From assembly GCA_025938055.1 (NCBI GenBank), contig JAICQC010000008.1:1-33762 (forward strand): a DNA stretch of 33,762 nt. Direction: 5' to 3'. Within the stretch, counting starts at the first letter, position 1. Each line of letters starts with the position of its first letter. Both the position numbers and the translations under genes were made by a program. Below the pieces are notes generated by a model. The model did not search any database. It was not told the origin of the DNA and was given only the letters and a program-made list of their open reading frames with translations. The DNA comes from Anaerolineales bacterium. Its GTDB lineage: Bacteria; Chloroflexota; Anaerolineae; Anaerolineales; Villigracilaceae. Below are positions 30,638 to 33,762 of the stretch, in pieces.

Positions 30638-31381
30638 ATGTTTACGAACCCCTTCTCTCAACCTTTGATCGAAATGCACGACGTGATGAAAATCTATGCT
30701 ACGGCGGCGGGTGAGTATAGTGCGTTAAAGGGAATCAACCTGCAAGTCCAGAGAGGCGAGTTTGTAGGCGTCGTTGGCAAATCGGGTGCTGGGAAATCCA
30801 CGCTCCTGAACATGATCACTGGCGTGGATCACCTCACTTCGGGTGAGGTGATCGTCAATTCCCATGGTTCGCCGGTTTCCATCCACGAAATGAGTGAGGA
30901 TGAGATCGCTCTATGGCGCGGGCAGACCCTTGGCATTGTGTTCCAGTCGTTTCAGCTTTTGCCCATGCTCACGCTTGTAGAAAATATTATGCTGCCCATG
31001 GACCTGTGTGGCACGTTCAACCCGAAACAGTCACGCGCCCGCGCGCTCGAATTGCTCAGGCTTGTGGAGATCGAGGACCATGCCGATAAGATTCCTGCTC
31101 ACATCTCGGGTGGGCAGCAGCAGCGGGTTGCCATCGCGCGTGCGCTGGCGAACGATCCGCCCATCCTGGTGGCGGATGAACCCACAGGCAGCCTCGACTC
31201 GGTGACTGCGGAACACATCTTTGAAGTCTTCGAACATCTTATTACCGACCTCAGCAAGACCATCCTTATGGTGACGCATGACGAGTCCCTTACGCCGCGC
31301 TTCACGCGCACGATGCATATTCTGGATGGGGAACTGGAACTTCTCACGGCAGGAGCAAACGGACGGGGAAGCCATGGATGA
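30638..31381 (+). CDS. MacB/LolD-type ABC transporter ATPase (first of a pair)
   Basis: The 247-residue protein is an ABC ATPase of the MacB/LolD/FtsE group. Walker A GKSGAGKST, Q-loop VFQSFQLLP, signature ISGGQQQRVAIARA, Walker B ILVADEPTGSLDS and the H-loop VTHDES are intact, so it should hydrolyse ATP and power the permease encoded at 32172. I used ATG 30638 (MFTNPF); ATG 30674 (MHDVMK) is a possible later start, and neither has a strong Shine-Dalgarno. The gene overlaps the second ATPase gene by 8 nt. Confidence 0.9.
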   Translation: MFTNPFSQPLIEMHDVMKIYATAAGEYSALKGINLQVQRGEFVGVVGKSGAGKSTLLNMITGVDHLTSGEVIVNSHGSPVSIHEMSEDEIALWRGQTLGIVFQSFQLLPMLTLVENIMLPMDLCGTFNPKQSRARALELLRLVEIEDHADKIPAHISGGQQQRVAIARALANDPPILVADEPTGSLDSVTAEHIFEVFEHLITDLSKTILMVTHDESLTPRFTRTMHILDGELELLTAGANGRGSHG

Positions 31382-32132
31382 AATAAATCCGCCTCTTGCC
31401 CAGCCCAAGCTTGACTCAGTTGAACGAATGGACGCTTCCCCTGAGTCCATGATCGATATGCATGGCATCGTCAAGACTTTTAAGAACGCGGTGGGTGAAT
31501 TCACGGCTCTCAAAGGTGTTGACCTCACCATCTATCGCGGCGAATTCGTTTCGATTGTGGGCAAATCGGGAAGCGGAAAATCCACCCTGCTGAACATGAT
31601 CACTGGCATCGACCATCCCACGCAGGGACGCATGGTCATTGGCGGCACAGACATTTACACCGGCGTGACCGAGAGTCAGCGCTCACGCTGGCGTGGCAGA
31701 AACCTGGGGATCGTATTTCAGTTCTTCCAGTTACTTCCGATGTTAACGCTGCTCGAGAACGTTATGCTCTCGATGGACTTCGCCGAAATGTATGATTTCG
31801 ACGAACGCCCCAAGCGTGCCATACAGATGCTCAAACTCGTCGGACTGGAGGATTTCGCCAGCAAACTGCCTGCCCTGGTCTCGACGGGGCAGCAGCAGCT
31901 CGCGGCGATCGCACGCGCAATGGCGTGTGATCCGCCGCTGCTGGTGGCAGATGAGCCGACTGGTAACCTGGATTCAAAGTCTGCGAGCGCGATCATTGAC
32001 CTGTTCGAAGAGTTATCCCGCCGCGGCAAGACCGTCCTGATGGTGACGCACGACCCCTCTCTGACCTCGCGCACCACACGCAACATCACCATCGCCGATG
32101 GATTGATCGTTGCAGACAGCCGAAAACCCTAA
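31374..32132 (+). CDS. MacB/LolD-type ABC transporter ATPase with altered signature motif
   Basis: The 252-residue protein is a paralogue of the preceding ATPase: LLNMITGIDHPT, VFQFFQLLPMLTLLENVMLS and LLVADEPTGNLDS match it closely. Walker A GKSGSGKST, Walker B with its Glu and the H-loop VTHDPS are intact. The signature reads VSTGQQQLAAIARA in place of SGGQQQRVAIARA, so one signature glycine and the following arginine are replaced. In a heterodimer this would leave one ATP site degenerate. An N-terminal tail of about 25 residues precedes the domain. It overlaps the first ATPase gene by 8 nt. Confidence 0.88.
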   Translation: MDEINPPLAQPKLDSVERMDASPESMIDMHGIVKTFKNAVGEFTALKGVDLTIYRGEFVSIVGKSGSGKSTLLNMITGIDHPTQGRMVIGGTDIYTGVTESQRSRWRGRNLGIVFQFFQLLPMLTLLENVMLSMDFAEMYDFDERPKRAIQMLKLVGLEDFASKLPALVSTGQQQLAAIARAMACDPPLLVADEPTGNLDSKSASAIIDLFEELSRRGKTVLMVTHDPSLTSRTTRNITIADGLIVADSRKP

Positions 32133-32171
32133 TCGCAAATCGTCAATCCAAAATCGTAAATCGAAAATCGT
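32133..32171. repeat. AAATCG-word repeat before the permease gene
   Basis: The 39 bp between the second ATPase and the permease consist of near-repeats AATCGCA, AATCGTC, AATCCAA, AATCGTA and AATCGAA. They leave no room for a Shine-Dalgarno before the ATG at 32172. Confidence 0.7.
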
Positions 32172-33762
32172 ATGAAACCTCGCTGGCGCAAAGTCTTTCA
32201 CGATCTGCTGGATAACAAACCCCGCACACTGCTGGTGGTTCTTTCGATTGCAGTGGGCGTCTTTTCCATTGGCGTGATTGCCGGCGCGTACCAGATCATC
32301 TCGACGGATATGAGCGCCTCTTATTCGGCGAACAAGCCTGCCAACATCGAACTGCGCATGACAGACTTCGATGAAGATATGCTGGAGATGATCCGCAACC
32401 AGAACGGGGTGGAGGATGCCGAGGCGCGGCGCGTGATCAACATCCGTGTACGCGTGCCTGGCACCGAGAAATGGACCACGCTCGACATCATTGCATTCGA
32501 GAATTACGAAGAGAACGCGATCAACCTGCTGACCCCTATTGAAGGGCGAATGACTCCAGCGAAGCGCGAAGTCCTTTTGGAACAGAATGCACTGGAGGAT
32601 CTTGACACAGGTGTGGGCGGCATCCTGGAATTTCAACTTCCAGATGGTTCCACCAAGACTCTCCCGGTTGTGGGCATTGTCCAGGATACTGCCGCGAGCG
32701 CGGGCGATTTTCTTGCCGCGCCGTCCGCGTATATCACCATGGAGACCCTGGCATTTCTGGGGGAGCCAGAGTTTTTCAACCGTGCTCTGGTCATTGTTTC
32801 GGAACATGGCGACGACGTTTTTCATATCCGCGATATGGGTGCACAGCTGAAGGATAAGATCGAGAAGAATGAGAGCCTTGTCATCCGGACGCGCTTTTCA
32901 CAAACCCATGAACATCCGCTGGGTGATACGGTCAATGCGATCCTGGGAATCCTGCTGGCATTAGGAATTTTGATCGTATTACTGTCCAGTTCGTTGATCG
33001 CCAATACGCTCAATGCTCTGCTCACGCAGCATTTGCGTTATATCGGGGTGATCAAGCTGGTCGGCGGGCAAAGGCGTCAGGTCTTTGTTATGTATCTCAC
33101 GCTGATCATGGCGTTCGGGATTCTGGCGCTGCTCATCGCCATCCCGCTGGGCGGACAGGGCGCCTATGGGCTTGCCCTGTTCATCGCCGGTGAGTTGAAC
33201 TTCAATGTCCTTGGATACCGGATCGTGCCGGTTGCCTTGATCGTCCAGGTTCTGGTTGGCTTGCTGGTCCCACTCATAGCTGGTCTTGTGCCAGTCCTTA
33301 ACGGCTCGCGCGTGACAGTCCTGCGCGCTCTCAGCGGAGGCTTGGCTGAGGACGAAAAGCAGGCAACGGCTGGGGATGACCGGATTTCGTGGTTCGAGAG
33401 GATTCAAGTCCAGGCGACGCGTCTGCTTGCCGGACGCCGAATTCACCTGCCTCGCCCGTTTGTGATCTCCCTCCGCAACACATTCCGGCGGAAGAGCCGC
33501 CTGACGCTGACGTTGTTCACCCTGACCATGGGCGGTGCGATCTTTATCGCCGTCTTTAACGTGCGCGTCACCCTGCATAACTATATCGGTCAGATCGGGA
33601 AATACTTTGTGGCAGATGTGGTGCTCGACTTTGACAGGCCCTATCGCCTGCTGGAAATCGAACAGACGGTAATGAGCGTTGGCGGGATTGAGCATGTGGA
33701 AGGCTGGCAGTTCGTGAGCGGGGAACTGCTGGATGAGAACAACGAAGTTCTCGAGAACATTA
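32172..33762 (+). CDS. FtsX/MacB-type ABC permease, cut by the window end
   Basis: The frame stays open for 530 codons to the last base, so the 3' end is missing. An N-terminal membrane helix (LLVVLSIAVGVFSIGVIAGA, about 16-35) is followed by an extracytoplasmic MacB-like domain (about 40-245). Three FtsX-type helices come next, starting LGILLALGILIVLLSSSLIA. After them NTFRRKSRLTLTLFTLTMGG (about 438-457) begins a second helix and periplasmic domain. This points to a duplicated FtsX layout of about 800 residues, as in large MacB-type exporters. It should pair with the two ATPases upstream. The start ATG lies in the word repeat with no Shine-Dalgarno, so translation may be coupled to the upstream gene. 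Confidence 0.88.
   Translation, partial: MKPRWRKVFHDLLDNKPRTLLVVLSIAVGVFSIGVIAGAYQIISTDMSASYSANKPANIELRMTDFDEDMLEMIRNQNGVEDAEARRVINIRVRVPGTEKWTTLDIIAFENYEENAINLLTPIEGRMTPAKREVLLEQNALEDLDTGVGGILEFQLPDGSTKTLPVVGIVQDTAASAGDFLAAPSAYITMETLAFLGEPEFFNRALVIVSEHGDDVFHIRDMGAQLKDKIEKNESLVIRTRFSQTHEHPLGDTVNAILGILLALGILIVLLSSSLIANTLNALLTQHLRYIGVIKLVGGQRRQVFVMYLTLIMAFGILALLIAIPLGGQGAYGLALFIAGELNFNVLGYRIVPVALIVQVLVGLLVPLIAGLVPVLNGSRVTVLRALSGGLAEDEKQATAGDDRISWFERIQVQATRLLAGRRIHLPRPFVISLRNTFRRKSRLTLTLFTLTMGGAIFIAVFNVRVTLHNYIGQIGKYFVADVVLDFDRPYRLLEIEQTVMSVGGIEHVEGWQFVSGELLDENNEVLENI

Noticed and set aside
1..33762. tRNA, rRNA, prophage or insertion sequence genes
   Set aside because: I looked for them on both strands and saw no cloverleaf, rRNA-like stretch, transposase, integrase or phage structural gene.

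Overview
The window looks like chromosomal DNA of an uncultured Chloroflexota bacterium, probably class Anaerolineae. I base this on the family mix (YvcK/CofD protein with an N-terminal membrane anchor beside a gap-pgk-tpiA run, CpXC, DUF4385 and DUF4177 small proteins, a HicB-like/DinB-like fusion, orphan GAF/PAS histidine kinase), the many palindromic dispersed repeats, and the lack of Shine-Dalgarno sequences in front of several genes. The placement is by recognition only; no database search was run. The left edge is a perfect 142-bp palindrome and the right edge cuts a gene, so this is probably a whole contig or a contig end.

Layout. 1-5.2 kb: terminal palindrome, murJ (minus), then a plus-strand run of a lipoprotein phospholipase D-like protein, a relic of a second LmbE deacetylase, an intact LmbE deacetylase and a lipoprotein sugar dehydrogenase, closed by a bidirectional terminator. 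5.2-12.8 kb (minus): CpXC protein, oligoendopeptidase F, sensor histidine kinase, class III aminotransferase, ROK sugar kinase. 12.8-18.3 kb (plus): membrane-anchored YvcK, then gap, pgk and tpiA (lower glycolysis) and an M50-like membrane protein; the divergent ROK kinase makes this a central-carbon neighbourhood. 18.3-22.0 kb (minus): conserved hypothetical, terminator, then MscS channel, Nudix, DUF4385, an AviRa-type 23S rRNA methyltransferase and a decayed reading frame. 22.2-26.4 kb: a DinB, MOSC, HicB/DinB operon, an orphan MalK-type ATPase and a Tat-exported phosphoesterase. 26.5-30.0 kb (minus): upp leading a run of small genes in which the methyltransferase carries two consecutive in-frame TGA codons and the alcohol dehydrogenase a nonsense codon. 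30.0-33.8 kb (plus): a structured leader with terminator, a 62-residue tandem C2H2 zinc-finger protein, then two paralogous MacB/LolD-type ATPases and their FtsX/MacB-type permease, which runs off the window.

Cross-cutting signals: murJ, the ROK kinase and yvcK each have a -10 box 6-7 nt before the start codon, as expected for leaderless mRNAs. Several intergenic gaps hold degenerate short-word repeats directly in front of start codons. Several genes are relics (internally deleted LmbE, truncated NTF2-like frame, interrupted methyltransferase and dehydrogenase). No tRNA, rRNA, CRISPR array, transposase or prophage gene was seen. The best leads are the TGA-TGA methyltransferase with a SECIS-like hairpin, the zinc-finger gene with its terminator-bearing leader, and the leaderless promoter set.
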